Both the position numbers and the translations under genes were made by a program. Source: Micromonospora saelicesensis (GTDB lineage Bacteria; Actinomycetota; Actinomycetes; Mycobacteriales; Micromonosporaceae). From it: a stretch of 64,000 bases of DNA. The stretch spans positions 47,609 to 111,608 of the forward strand of contig NZ_FMCR01000011.1 of NCBI RefSeq assembly GCF_900091575.1, read 5' to 3'. Positions 17,371 to 25,813 of the stretch are shown here, one piece after another (the first letter of the stretch is position 1; each line of letters starts with the position of its first letter). The notes below the pieces were generated by a model. The model saw only the letters and a program-made list of their open reading frames with translations, made no database searches and was not told the origin of the DNA.

Positions 17371-17774
17371 TCGGCGGTGGCGGACCCGCTGGCGTCGGCC
17401 TCGACCAGGTCGCGATCGACGAACGGGATGGTGGGGCAGTCCTTCCAGAGGCGGTCGAGCCCGTAGAACTCGCGCTCCTCGGTGTGCTGGACGTGCACCA
17501 CGATGTCGACGTAGTCGAGCAGCACCCAGCGGCCACCACGCTCGCCCTCGCGCCGCACCGGCTTCGCCTTCTCCGGCAGCTCCAGCAGGCTCTCCTCGAT
17601 GGCGTCGACGATGGCCAGCACCTGACGCTCGTTGGGGGCAGCGGCGAGCACGAACGCGTCGGTGATGGCGAGCTGGTCGCCGACGTCAATGATCGTGATG
17701 TCCTGCGCCTTCTTGTCGGCGGCGGCCTGTGCGGCCGCGATAGCCAGCTCGTGAGCGCGTTCGGAAATCGTCAC
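17367..17774 (-). CDS. rsfS: Ribosomal silencing factor RsfS
   Basis: Binds ribosomal protein L14 and blocks subunit joining when nutrients are short. 135 residues with the family core DITIIDVGDQLAITDAFVLAAAPNERQVLAI, then GERGGRWVLLDYVDIVVHV and FYGLDRLWKD. GTG 17774 is preceded by GAAGGAG at a good distance; a longer frame to 17873 has no such site. It overlaps the phosphatase gene by 4 bp. Confidence 0.96.
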   Translation of the reverse strand: MTISERAHELAIAAAQAAADKKAQDITIIDVGDQLAITDAFVLAAAPNERQVLAIVDAIEESLLELPEKAKPVRREGERGGRWVLLDYVDIVVHVQHTEEREFYGLDRLWKDCPTIPFVDRDLVEADASGSATAE

Positions 17775-17884
17775 CGTTCTCCTTCGATCAAGCGTGCGAT
17801 CCTCCAAGCGTCTCATACCCGGCGGCACCCCGATCGTCCAGTTCTGGTCGGTTAGCGCCACGAACCTGGGCATAACGGGTGCAC

Positions 17885-18481
17885 TCAGCGCTGATAGAGG
17901 CTCCGCTTGGCGATGTACTGCACCACACCGTCGGGCACCAGATACCAGACCGGCTCACCTCTGGCGACCCGAGCACGACAGTCGGTCGACGAAATGGACA
18001 TCGCGGGCACCTGGATCAGACTGACGGTATCCGCCGGAAGGTGCTTGTCACTCAGCGGGAAACCGGGCCGGGTCACGCCGATGAAATGGGCCAGCTCGAA
18101 GATCTCGTCCAGGTCCTTCCAGGACAGGATGCGTTGCAGGGCGTCCGCGCCGGTGATGAAGAACAACTGCACCTTCGGGCCGTACTCGGCGTGCAGGTCA
18201 CGCAGCGTGTCGACGGTGTAGGTCGGGCCACTGCGGTCGATGTCGACCCGGCTGACCTGGAAGCGAGGGTTGGAGGCGGTGGCGATCACGGTCATCAGGT
18301 ACCGGTCCTCGGCCGGGCTGACCGGCTCGTCGGCCTTCTGCCAGGGCTGCCCGGTGGGCACGAAGACCACCTCGTCCAGGCCGAACCGGTCCGCCACCTC
18401 GCTGGCCGCGACGAGGTGCCCGTGGTGGATCGGGTCGAAGGTGCCACCCATGATCCCGATCCGCCGGATATCTTCCTCCAC
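17885..18481 (-). CDS. nadD: Nicotinate-nucleotide adenylyltransferase
   Basis: Makes deamido-NAD from nicotinate mononucleotide and ATP. The start chosen, GTG 18481, gives 198 residues beginning VEEDIRRIGIMGGTFDPIHHGHL, with the nucleotidyltransferase motif GGTFDPIHHGH. ISSTDCR near 172 corresponds to the C-terminal ISSTxIR motif, with Cys in place of the usual hydrophobic residue. A start further up at 18529 is possible but has no better ribosome site. nadD-rsfS adjacency (110 bp apart) is widely conserved. Confidence 0.95.
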   Translation of the reverse strand: MEEDIRRIGIMGGTFDPIHHGHLVAASEVADRFGLDEVVFVPTGQPWQKADEPVSPAEDRYLMTVIATASNPRFQVSRVDIDRSGPTYTVDTLRDLHAEYGPKVQLFFITGADALQRILSWKDLDEIFELAHFIGVTRPGFPLSDKHLPADTVSLIQVPAMSISSTDCRARVARGEPVWYLVPDGVVQYIAKRSLYQR

Positions 18482-18717
18482 CCAATGATCGTAGGCCGAG
18501 CGTCGTGGCCGACCGTCCCGGCCCGGCACCGCTGTACGTCACCCCACTCCGAGTCACAACCCCGCGCCCCGCGACTACCCAACGCCCCGCGGTGGTCGAC
18601 TCGGCCCGGCGCGGCGATCGACTCGGCTGCCGGGCCGCGCCGCGCAGAACGGCCACGCGCACGGCCACGCGCAGAACGGCCATGCGCAGGGGTCGCAACA
18701 CCCCGCCCGTCGGCGTA

Positions 18718-18733
18718 TATTCGTCTACGAGTA
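18718..18733 (+). promoter_or_regulatory. Possible operator before padR-like gene
   Basis: ATTCGT-CT-ACGAGT is an imperfect inverted repeat flanked by TAT and AA, about 25 bp before the PadR start, in the only AT-rich spot of the 277-bp nadD-PadR gap. PadR proteins commonly bind such dyads near their own promoter. The gap also holds a GC-rich direct repeat of CACGCGCAGAACGGC-type units (18641-18689). Confidence 0.35.
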
Positions 18734-18758
18734 ACCGTCGACGAGCCAGGAGGTCATC

Positions 18759-19502
18759 GTGCCGAAGCGGCGCAAGGTCGGCAATCTGCTGGCGCTGGCC
18801 GCGCTGTCCGCCCTGGCCCAGCGGCCGATGCACCCGTACGAGATCGCCACCGCACTGCGTGCCTGGGGCAAGGACCAGGACATGGAGTTCAAGTGGGGGT
18901 CCTTCTACACGGTGATCGGCAACCTGGACAAACACCACCTGATCGAGGCGGTCGAGAGCGTGCGCGAGGGCCGACGCCCGGAACGCACCGTCTACCGGAT
19001 CACCGACGCTGGGCGGGCGGAGCTGGTCGACTGGGCCCGCGAGCTGGTCTCCACCCCGATGACGGAGCATCCCCGTTTCCGGGCCGGGTTGTCCGTCCTC
19101 GCCGCGCTGCACCCGGACGAGGCCACCGGCCTGCTGCGGCAACGGCTCGACCTGCTGGAAGCCGCGATCCGCCAGGACCGCGAAGCGCTCGACGCGCACC
19201 TGCGGGAGATCCCGCGACTGTTCCTGGTGGAGTCGGAGTACGACCTCGCCATGCGGGACGCGGAGGCGGCCTGGCTGCGGGCGCTGCTCGCCGAGCTGAC
19301 CTCGGGCAGCTACCCCGGGTTGGACACCTGGCGGGCCTTCCACGAGACCGGCGAGATGCCGGCCGAGCTGACCGAGCTGGCTCAGAAAAGCAGCACCCCG
19401 AAGGCCAACCCCGACACCCCAACCACCCACACCCCGGAGGCCGGCCCCGACAGCTCCGAACGCCCCGACAGCAGCAGCCGGAGAGCCGACACCACCGGCT
19501 GA
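18759..19502 (+). CDS. PadR family transcriptional regulator
   Basis: A 247-residue regulator. The winged-helix domain occupies about 8-85: GNLLALAALSALAQRPMHPYEIATALRAWG, FKWGSFYTVIGNLDKHHLIEAV and RTVYRITDAGRAEL. A C-terminal helical dimerisation domain (PadR_C type, about 100-190) follows, then a disordered Thr/Ser/Pro tail of about 40 residues. AGGAGG stands 5 nt before the GTG start. The FAD monooxygenase gene 190 bp downstream on the same strand is a plausible target, though a terminator-like hairpin stands between. Confidence 0.93.
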   Translation: MPKRRKVGNLLALAALSALAQRPMHPYEIATALRAWGKDQDMEFKWGSFYTVIGNLDKHHLIEAVESVREGRRPERTVYRITDAGRAELVDWARELVSTPMTEHPRFRAGLSVLAALHPDEATGLLRQRLDLLEAAIRQDREALDAHLREIPRLFLVESEYDLAMRDAEAAWLRALLAELTSGSYPGLDTWRAFHETGEMPAELTELAQKSSTPKANPDTPTTHTPEAGPDSSERPDSSSRRADTTG

Positions 19503-19507
19503 AGAGC

Positions 19508-19543
19508 GGCCCCGGCGAGGTGCGCCAACACCTCACCGGGGCC
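19508..19543 (+). terminator. Terminator after PadR gene
   Basis: GGCCCCGG-C-GAGGTG pairs with CACCTC-A-CCGGGGCC around a 6-nt loop, one mismatch in a 15-bp stem, beginning 6 bp after the stop codon. The following 130 bp hold two copies of AGGTCCGCGCGC and no gene. Confidence 0.75.
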
Positions 19544-19691
19544 CTGACCCCGAACCGACGCCTGGGAAGGCACCCGGCCCGAAGCGGCAACCACGAGGAT
19601 AACCGGGCTCCCTCCCAGGTCCGCGCGCACGCGCACCGACCGCACAAGGTCCGCGCGCCCGCGCACCAACGACCACACCCAGGGAGAGAGC

Positions 19692-20897
19692 ATGACCACG
19701 GTACGAACCGCGATCGTCATCGGCGGTGGCATCGCCGGGCCGGTGACAGCGCTCGCGCTGCGCCGCGCCGGCATCACCGCAACCGTCTACGAGGCGTACC
19801 CGACCACGGCCAGCGGCATCGGCGGCACCCTCGCCCTCGCGCCCAACGGCGTGGCGGCTCTGCGTACGGTCGGCGCGTACGAGGCGGTGACGGCGATCGC
19901 CACACCGATCGACCGCAGCGCTCTGGCCGTCGGCCGCCGCCGCATCGACATGCCCACGCTGACCGGGGTGCCACCGCTGCACGTGGTGCACCGGGCCGAG
20001 CTGTACCAGGTGCTGCACAACCAGGCATTCGCCGAGGGCGTGCCGTTCGCGTACGGCAAGCGGCTGGTCGACGCCGAGCAGACCGGCGACGGCGTGACCG
20101 CACGCTTCGAGGACGGCAGCACGGCGACGGCCGACATCCTCGTCGGCGCGGACGGGATCCGCTCCACGGTCCGGGGTCTCATCGACCCGGCCGCGCCCGG
20201 TCCCCGGTTCACCGGGCTGCTCGGCGTCGAGGCGGTCGCCCGGCACGAGGTGGACGCCGAGCCGGGCACGATGACGTTCGCGTTCGGCCGGCGCGGCTAC
20301 TACCTGTACTGGCCGGAGCCCGGCGGCGGCACCCGGTGGGGGGCCAACCTGCCGCAGCAGCGGCCGATGAGCCTCGTCGAGGCCCGGGCGGTGCCGGCGG
20401 AGCAGTGGCTGGACACGCTGCGCGCCACCTACGGCGACGACGACCCGGGCCGGGAGTTGGTCGCGACCAGCAACGCCGACGACCTCCAGGTGGTCGGGTC
20501 GTTGCAGATCATGCCGCCCGTGCCGCACTGGTATCGGGGCCGGATGGTGCTGGTCGGCGACGCGGCGCACGCACCGTCGAACAGTTCGGGGCAGGGCGCG
20601 TCGTTGGCCATCGAGAGCGGTGTGCAACTCGCCCGCTGCCTGCGCGACCTGCCGGACGTCCAGGCGGCGTTCGCCGCGTACGTGCGGCTGCGTCGTACCC
20701 GGGTGGAGAAGGTCGCGGCCCGCGCGGCCCGGATCAACCACGCGAAGGCCCCCGGTGCGGTCGCGCGAACGCTGATGCCGTTGCTGATGCCGCTGATGGT
20801 GCGCACGGTGCTGGACCCGGAGAAGACCGTCGCCGACGAGCAGCGCTACGTCATCGACTGGGACGCGCCGGTCACGGCGGAGCCCGCAGTGCGCTGA
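19692..20897 (+). CDS. FAD-dependent monooxygenase (p-hydroxybenzoate hydroxylase-like)
   Basis: A 401-residue flavoprotein of the group A aromatic hydroxylase fold. The Rossmann motif IGGGIAGPVTALALRRAG is at 10-27 with an acidic ribose-binding residue in VYEAYP; a DG-type motif VGADGIRSTVRG lies near 151; GDAAHAPSNSSGQGAS near 294 binds the flavin phosphate. No signal peptide. GGGAGAG precedes the ATG. Family members use NAD(P)H and oxygen to hydroxylate aromatic or polyketide substrates, including antibiotics such as tetracyclines or rifamycins; the substrate here is unknown. PadR regulation is suggested only by position. Confidence 0.92.
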   Translation: MTTVRTAIVIGGGIAGPVTALALRRAGITATVYEAYPTTASGIGGTLALAPNGVAALRTVGAYEAVTAIATPIDRSALAVGRRRIDMPTLTGVPPLHVVHRAELYQVLHNQAFAEGVPFAYGKRLVDAEQTGDGVTARFEDGSTATADILVGADGIRSTVRGLIDPAAPGPRFTGLLGVEAVARHEVDAEPGTMTFAFGRRGYYLYWPEPGGGTRWGANLPQQRPMSLVEARAVPAEQWLDTLRATYGDDDPGRELVATSNADDLQVVGSLQIMPPVPHWYRGRMVLVGDAAHAPSNSSGQGASLAIESGVQLARCLRDLPDVQAAFAAYVRLRRTRVEKVAARAARINHAKAPGAVARTLMPLLMPLMVRTVLDPEKTVADEQRYVIDWDAPVTAEPAVR

Positions 20898-20945
20898 GCT
20901 GTGGCTGCGGGGTGGCCGGCCAGCCACCCCGCAGCGGCCAGCCCA

Positions 20946-20990
20946 CGCCGGGCCAACCGGCGCCGGGCCAACCGGCGCCGGGCCAACCGG
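20946..20990. repeat. 15-bp tandem repeat between convergent genes
   Basis: CGCCGGGCCAACCGG is repeated three times exactly (20946, 20961, 20976) and then decays. It lies in the 148-bp gap between the convergent monooxygenase and pepN genes and may provide bidirectional termination through its GCCGG/CCGGC complementarity. Confidence 0.85.
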
Positions 20991-21045
20991 CGCCGGCCAG
21001 GCCCCGCCGGGCCAGCCCACGGCGTCAGGCCGCGCTGCTCAGCGG

Positions 21046-23562
21046 TCAGGCCGAGGCGGCGGCCACCGCCGTCCTGGCGACCAGCGCGCGGCGCAGGTCG
21101 TCGTCGGCGTCGGTCACCACCCGGCGCAGGCCGGGGGTCAGGTCGTCGCGGGCCAGCAGGGCCGCGGCCGCCTCCCGGGTGGGCTGCGCCACGGCGTAGC
21201 GGGGGAACGCCAGGGCGGCCACCCGGTCGGCCGTCCAGGGGGTACGCCGGTGCGCGGCGGCCGGCATCTCCGCGAAGTACCGATCGACGTACGCGGTGGT
21301 CAGGTCGGCCTGTTCGGGTTGCCAGAACCCCTCGGTGATCGCCTCCAGCAGCCGACCGGACAGCTCGGTGTCCCGCAGGATGGTCTCCCAGGTCGCCTGC
21401 TTCGTCACCGGGTCGGGGAGGGCGGCCCGACAGTGGGCGGCCCGTTCCGCGCCCGTGGAGCTGTTGTCGGCGGCGGCCTCGATGGCGATCTCCTCCTCGC
21501 CGGCGGCGCCCAGCACCACCAGGCGACGCAGCACTGCCCAGCGCAGCTCCGCGTCGACCTTCAGACCGGCCGGCACGTCCCGGCCGGCGAGCCAACCGAC
21601 GAGCAGATCGGCGTCGGTGGTCGCGGCGATCCAACCCCGTGCGGCGGCGAGCTGCAACGACTCACCGGCCGGCGCGTCGTCGAGCAGCCGCTGGCACGTC
21701 CCCGCGACCCTGGCCAGCGCCGCGGTGCGGGTCAGCGGGTCGAGGTAGCGGTCGACCAGGGACCGGCTGAGTGTCAGCACGTCCTCCGCGATGATCACCT
21801 CGGTCTCGGTGGGCAGCGCGGCGGCCATCAGGTCGACCAGGCCGGTGACCGGCCGCTCGCCGTCGGTCGCCGCGTCCAGTGCCTCGCGCCAGAGCACCGC
21901 TCGCGCCAACGGGTCGGCCAGACCGGGCAGCACCTGCGGGACGGCGTCCGCCGACGCCGGGTCGAGGCGTACCTTCGCGAAGGTGAGGTCACCGTCGTTG
22001 AGCAGCAACAACCGGGCCGCCGGCTCGCCGGTCAACGCACCGAGCACGGTGCGGCCTCCGTCGGCGTTCGGGTCGATGTCCACCTCGTCGCGCCGCCCGG
22101 TGCCGTCCATCGAGTAGCGGCCCACGCCGATCCGGTGTGGGCGCAGCACCGGGTACGACTCGGGCGCGGTCTGCACCACGGCCACCTCGGTGTAGCGGCC
22201 GTCGGCGTCGACGGCGACCTCGGCACGCAGCGTGTTGACCTGCGGGCGGCGCAACCACAGCTCGGCCCAGTCGGACAGGTCCCGCCCGCTGCTGGCGGAG
22301 AGGCTGGCCAGCAGGTCGGCGAGGGTGGCGTTGCCGAAGCGGTGTGCGGCGAAGTGCGCGTTCAGGCCGGCGAGGAATGCCTCGTCGCCGAGCCACGCGA
22401 CCAACTGCCGCAGCACGCTGGCGCCCTTGGCGTACGAGATGCCGTCGAAGTTGAGCAGGCCCGCCTCGGCGTCGACGACCTCCTGTGGGGCGATCGGGTG
22501 GGTGGAGGGCCGCTGGTCGGCGGCGTAACCCCAGGCCTTGCGCCGCATGGCGAAGGTGGTCCAGGCCTGATCGAAGCGGGTCGCCTCGGCGGTGACCCGG
22601 GTGCCGAGGTACTCGGCGAAGGACTCGTTCAACCACAGGTCGTCCCACCAGCGCATGGTGACCAGGTCACCGAACCACATGTGGGCCATCTCGTGGGCGA
22701 TGGTGCCGGCCCGCTGCTCGCGCTGGGTGTCGGTGACCGCCGAGCGGAACACGTAGTCGTCGCGGAAGGTGACCAGGCCCGGGTTCTCCATCGCGCCGCC
22801 GTTGAACTCGGGCACGAACGCCTGGTCGTACTTGCCGAACGGATAGCGCTCGGTGAAGAGCTGGTGGAACCGGTCCAGGCACTGCCGGGTGATGGTGAGG
22901 ATCTCCTCGGCGTCGGCGTCCAGGTGCTCGGCGAGCGACCGGCGGCAGTAGATGCCCAGGGGTATGCCGTCGTGCTCGGCCCGCCGGACGTGGTACGGCC
23001 CGGCGATCAGCGAGAAGAAGTACGTGGCCAGGGGCGCGCTCGGGGCGAACTCCCAGCGCCCGGGGGCCGGGTTGGCGGCCAGCTCGGCGTTGCCGGCGAC
23101 GATCCACTGCGGCGGCGCGGTGACCGAGAGGGTGACCGGGGCCTTGAGGTCGGGTTGGTCGAAGGCGGCGAAGATGCGCGGCGCGTTGTCGAGGAAGGAC
23201 TCGGCGTAGAGGTAGGTCTCGCCGTCGGCCGGGTCGACGAAGCGGTGCATCCCCTCCCCCGTCTTGGAGTACGCCATCTCGGCCTCGACGACGAGGGTGT
23301 TCTCCTCGGCCAGGCCGTCGAGCGGCAGCCGGTTGTCGGTGAGCAGCCCGGGATCCAGGTCGCGGTCGTTGAGGCGTACACCGCGCAGTTTGGCGGGCTT
23401 GACCTCGACGAAGGTCGCGGTGCCGGCGGTGGCCCGGAACCGGATCTGGACGCGGGAGCGGAACAGGTCGCCGTCACCGGTCAGGTCGAGGTCCACCTGA
23501 TAGGACTCGACGGTAATCGCCGCGCCACGCGCGGTCGCCTCTACACGGGTCAGGCTCGGCAT
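21046..23562 (-). CDS. pepN: Aminopeptidase N (M1 family)
   Basis: Zinc aminopeptidase of 838 residues in the cytosol. The exopeptidase motif GGAMENP is near 257, and the zinc site HEMAHMWFGDLVT with Glu in NESFAEYLG near 287-315. The long C-terminal ERAP1-like helical domain (DLTFAKVRLDPASADAV onwards) is complete. The start ATG 23562 begins MPSLTRVEATARGAAI, the usual actinobacterial N-terminus; the frame runs on 27 codons without a signal. The gene is divergent from the DUF397 gene 69 bp away. Confidence 0.96.
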   Translation of the reverse strand: MPSLTRVEATARGAAITVESYQVDLDLTGDGDLFRSRVQIRFRATAGTATFVEVKPAKLRGVRLNDRDLDPGLLTDNRLPLDGLAEENTLVVEAEMAYSKTGEGMHRFVDPADGETYLYAESFLDNAPRIFAAFDQPDLKAPVTLSVTAPPQWIVAGNAELAANPAPGRWEFAPSAPLATYFFSLIAGPYHVRRAEHDGIPLGIYCRRSLAEHLDADAEEILTITRQCLDRFHQLFTERYPFGKYDQAFVPEFNGGAMENPGLVTFRDDYVFRSAVTDTQREQRAGTIAHEMAHMWFGDLVTMRWWDDLWLNESFAEYLGTRVTAEATRFDQAWTTFAMRRKAWGYAADQRPSTHPIAPQEVVDAEAGLLNFDGISYAKGASVLRQLVAWLGDEAFLAGLNAHFAAHRFGNATLADLLASLSASSGRDLSDWAELWLRRPQVNTLRAEVAVDADGRYTEVAVVQTAPESYPVLRPHRIGVGRYSMDGTGRRDEVDIDPNADGGRTVLGALTGEPAARLLLLNDGDLTFAKVRLDPASADAVPQVLPGLADPLARAVLWREALDAATDGERPVTGLVDLMAAALPTETEVIIAEDVLTLSRSLVDRYLDPLTRTAALARVAGTCQRLLDDAPAGESLQLAAARGWIAATTDADLLVGWLAGRDVPAGLKVDAELRWAVLRRLVVLGAAGEEEIAIEAAADNSSTGAERAAHCRAALPDPVTKQATWETILRDTELSGRLLEAITEGFWQPEQADLTTAYVDRYFAEMPAAAHRRTPWTADRVAALAFPRYAVAQPTREAAAALLARDDLTPGLRRVVTDADDDLRRALVARTAVAAASA

Positions 23563-23631
23563 CCGCTTATCCTGCCCGATGGGGATCGGCACCCGGTCAC
23601 CACACGACCCTCGGCACTGGAGGAAAGAACC

Positions 23632-23850
23632 ATGGCGCAGCACCCCAAGGGCGACTTCGACCTCTCTCGGGCGGTCTGGCAGCGGGCCGAGGGGGACACC
23701 TCCGACAGCGCCGTCGAGGTCGCCTTCGTCGACGACCTGATCGGGATGCGCAACTCGGCCGAGCCGGACGGGCCGGTGCTGGTCTTCACCCAGGCCGAGT
23801 GGGACGCCTTCGTGGCCGGCGCGCAGGACGGCGAGTTCGACCTGGACTGA
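23632..23850 (+). CDS. DUF397 domain protein
   Basis: A 72-residue protein with the DUF397 pattern FDLSRAVWQRAEGDTSDSAVEVAFVDDLIGMRNS followed by VLVFTQAEWDAFVAGAQDGEF. GGAGGAAAG precedes ATG 23632. DUF397 proteins are numerous in Actinobacteria and usually pair with an XRE-family regulator with a DUF5753-type domain; no such partner is next to it here, so this is an orphan copy. Role unknown, possibly in development or antibiotic control by analogy. Confidence 0.93.
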   Translation: MAQHPKGDFDLSRAVWQRAEGDTSDSAVEVAFVDDLIGMRNSAEPDGPVLVFTQAEWDAFVAGAQDGEFDLD

Positions 23851-23970
23851 GCGTGCCCGCCGACCCGTCGGTGGTGGATCGCCGTGCCGGTGCCCGTGGT
23901 CGGGACACCGGCACGGCCACGCTGGCCGGTCGGCCGGCGCACCCCCGGATCGGCCACCCGGGGCTGGTGG

Positions 23971-24372
23971 TCAACCATCGGCGGGGCCGTCGCCGCCGCC
24001 CCAGCCGAGGCCACCCGGGCCCGGGGCGTGGTGGAAGCCCGGATGGTCGGCCACGTCGACGCAGCGTTCGCCGTCCGGGCCGACCGCGCCGCAGAACAGC
24101 CGCTCGGCCCGCTGCCAGGCGTCCGCCGGTGACAGGGCCGCCGCACCGAGTGCGACCTCCGAGCGGAGCAGGCTCAGCGCCTCCGCGTACGCCACGGCCA
24201 GCTCGCGGGCCTCGGCCGGGCCGGGCGCGGTGAAGCCCAGGTGCACTGTGAAGAACCGGTGCGGACGGGTGGGCCGCCGCGGCGGCCCGATCAGTGACCG
24301 CCCGTCGCGGCCTCCGCCGAGTGCCCCGGCCGCTCGCCGCTGCCGCCAGTGCGGTGATCTGTTGTCGCGCAT
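23971..24372 (-). CDS. Hypothetical protein
   Basis: A 133-residue protein beginning MRDNRSPHWRQRRAA. ATG 24372 is chosen for the GGGGAGGG 4 nt before it. A basic N-terminal third is followed by FFTVHLGFTAPGPAEARELAVAYAEALSLLRSEVALGAAAL and a pair of cysteines (LFCGAVGPDGERCVDVADH) that could bind metal or form a disulfide; the end is Gly-rich. No family recognised. It is convergent with the DUF397 gene and divergent from the P450 gene. Confidence 0.65.
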   Translation of the reverse strand: MRDNRSPHWRQRRAAGALGGGRDGRSLIGPPRRPTRPHRFFTVHLGFTAPGPAEARELAVAYAEALSLLRSEVALGAAALSPADAWQRAERLFCGAVGPDGERCVDVADHPGFHHAPGPGGLGWGGGDGPADG

Positions 24373-24518
24373 TGCGCCCTCCCCGTGCTCGTCCCACCAG
24401 CAGCAAACCAGGTTCCGCCGCCCCTGGGAGGGGCCAGCCGGGCGGGGTTCAGCGGCGTGGACGGGGGTAAGCGCACCGGCAAACGGCGACCAGCCGCACC
24501 TGCTCGTGAGGAGACCCG

Positions 24519-25766
24519 ATGGCGACCATGCCGGCCGACCGCAGCCCGGACAGCACACTCGCGCTGCTCCGCGCCGGTTACCGGTTCATCGGCGAACGCT
24601 GCGAGCGGTACCGCAGCGACGTCTTCAAGACCCGGATCCTGCTCGCCCCGACCATCTGCCTGCGCGGCCGGCCGGCGGCGGAGCTGTTCTACGACAACGA
24701 CCGCTTCCAACGCGCCACCGCGATGCCGCTACGGGTGCAACGAACCCTGACCGGGCGGGGCGGGGTGCAGGGGCTGGACGGGCCGGAACACTCCGACCGC
24801 AAGGCCATGTTCATGTCGATCATGACACCGGCGGCGATCCAGCGGCTCGGTCAGCTCTTCGACGACGAGTGGCGGACCCGGGTCGCGGCCTGGGAGGGCG
24901 CCGGCCCGGTGTCGCTCTACGACGAGCTGGGCCGAATGCTGACCCGGGTGGTCTGTGCCTGGGCCGGGGTGCCGCTGCCCGCGTCGCAGGTCGAGCGCCG
25001 CGCCGTCGAGCTGCACGCCATGATCGAGGCTCCGGCCGTGCTGGGACCCCGGCACTGGCGGGGACGGCTGGCCCGGTACCGCGCCGAACGCTGGCTCGCC
25101 GACCTCATCGAACGGACCCGGGTCGGTTTCGCGCCGGCGCCGGCCGGTAGCGCCCTCGCCGTGATCGCCGAACACCGGGACGTGCGCGGCAACCTCCTCC
25201 CCCGGCGGATCGCGGCGGTGGAGCTGCTCAACGTGCTGCGCCCGGTGGTCGCCGTCGACCAGTACATGACCTTCGCCGCGCTCGCCCTGCACGACCATCC
25301 GACCTGGCGGGATCGGGTCCGCGACGACGACGAGGCAACCGAGCACTTCGTCCAGGAAGTACGCCGCTACTACCCGTTCTTCCCGATCGCGGCGGCCCGG
25401 GTCCGGCGGACCTTCGACTGGCAGGGCCACCACTTTCCGCGCGGCCGGCGGGTGCTGCTCGACCTCTACGGCACCAACCACCACCCGGCGCTCTGGCCGC
25501 AACCGGAGCTGTTCCGCCCGGAGCGGTTCGCCGGCCGCCGGGTGGACCCGTTCGAGCTGATCCCGCAGGGCGGCGGCGACCACTGGGCCGGGCACCGCTG
25601 CGCCGGCGAGTGGATCACCATCGACCTGATGAAGCGGGCGGTCACCAACCTCGTCACCACCATGCGTTACGACGTTCCCGTCCAGAACCTGGCCCTGGAT
25701 CTGCACCGGATGCCAGCGCTGCCGCCCCTCGGGCTGACCCTCACCAACGTCCGCCGCGCCGGCTGA
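24519..25766 (+). CDS. Cytochrome P450 of the CYP152 (fatty-acid peroxygenase) type
   Basis: A 415-residue haem-thiolate enzyme. Near residue 239 the I-helix has LLNVLRPVVAVDQ: the Arg-Pro pair of CYP152 enzymes that binds the fatty-acid carboxylate and replaces the acid-alcohol pair of ordinary P450s, so hydrogen peroxide rather than a redox chain is the likely oxidant. The haem loop is QGGGDHWAGHRCAGE with the thiolate Cys near 360, also CYP152-like. Known members hydroxylate fatty acids at the alpha or beta position or decarboxylate them to terminal alkenes. ATG 24519 follows GAGGAGACCCG. No ferredoxin gene is nearby, as expected for a peroxygenase. Confidence 0.92.
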   Translation: MATMPADRSPDSTLALLRAGYRFIGERCERYRSDVFKTRILLAPTICLRGRPAAELFYDNDRFQRATAMPLRVQRTLTGRGGVQGLDGPEHSDRKAMFMSIMTPAAIQRLGQLFDDEWRTRVAAWEGAGPVSLYDELGRMLTRVVCAWAGVPLPASQVERRAVELHAMIEAPAVLGPRHWRGRLARYRAERWLADLIERTRVGFAPAPAGSALAVIAEHRDVRGNLLPRRIAAVELLNVLRPVVAVDQYMTFAALALHDHPTWRDRVRDDDEATEHFVQEVRRYYPFFPIAAARVRRTFDWQGHHFPRGRRVLLDLYGTNHHPALWPQPELFRPERFAGRRVDPFELIPQGGGDHWAGHRCAGEWITIDLMKRAVTNLVTTMRYDVPVQNLALDLHRMPALPPLGLTLTNVRRAG

Positions 25767-25813
25767 CCCGCCCCGCCGATCGCAGCGACCGGCGAGGCGG
25801 GTACGCCCAGCCG

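Noticed and set aside
17879..21199. An 1106-codon open frame on the + strand
   Set aside because: It overlaps nadD, PadR and the monooxygenase in other frames; only those have motifs and ribosome sites.
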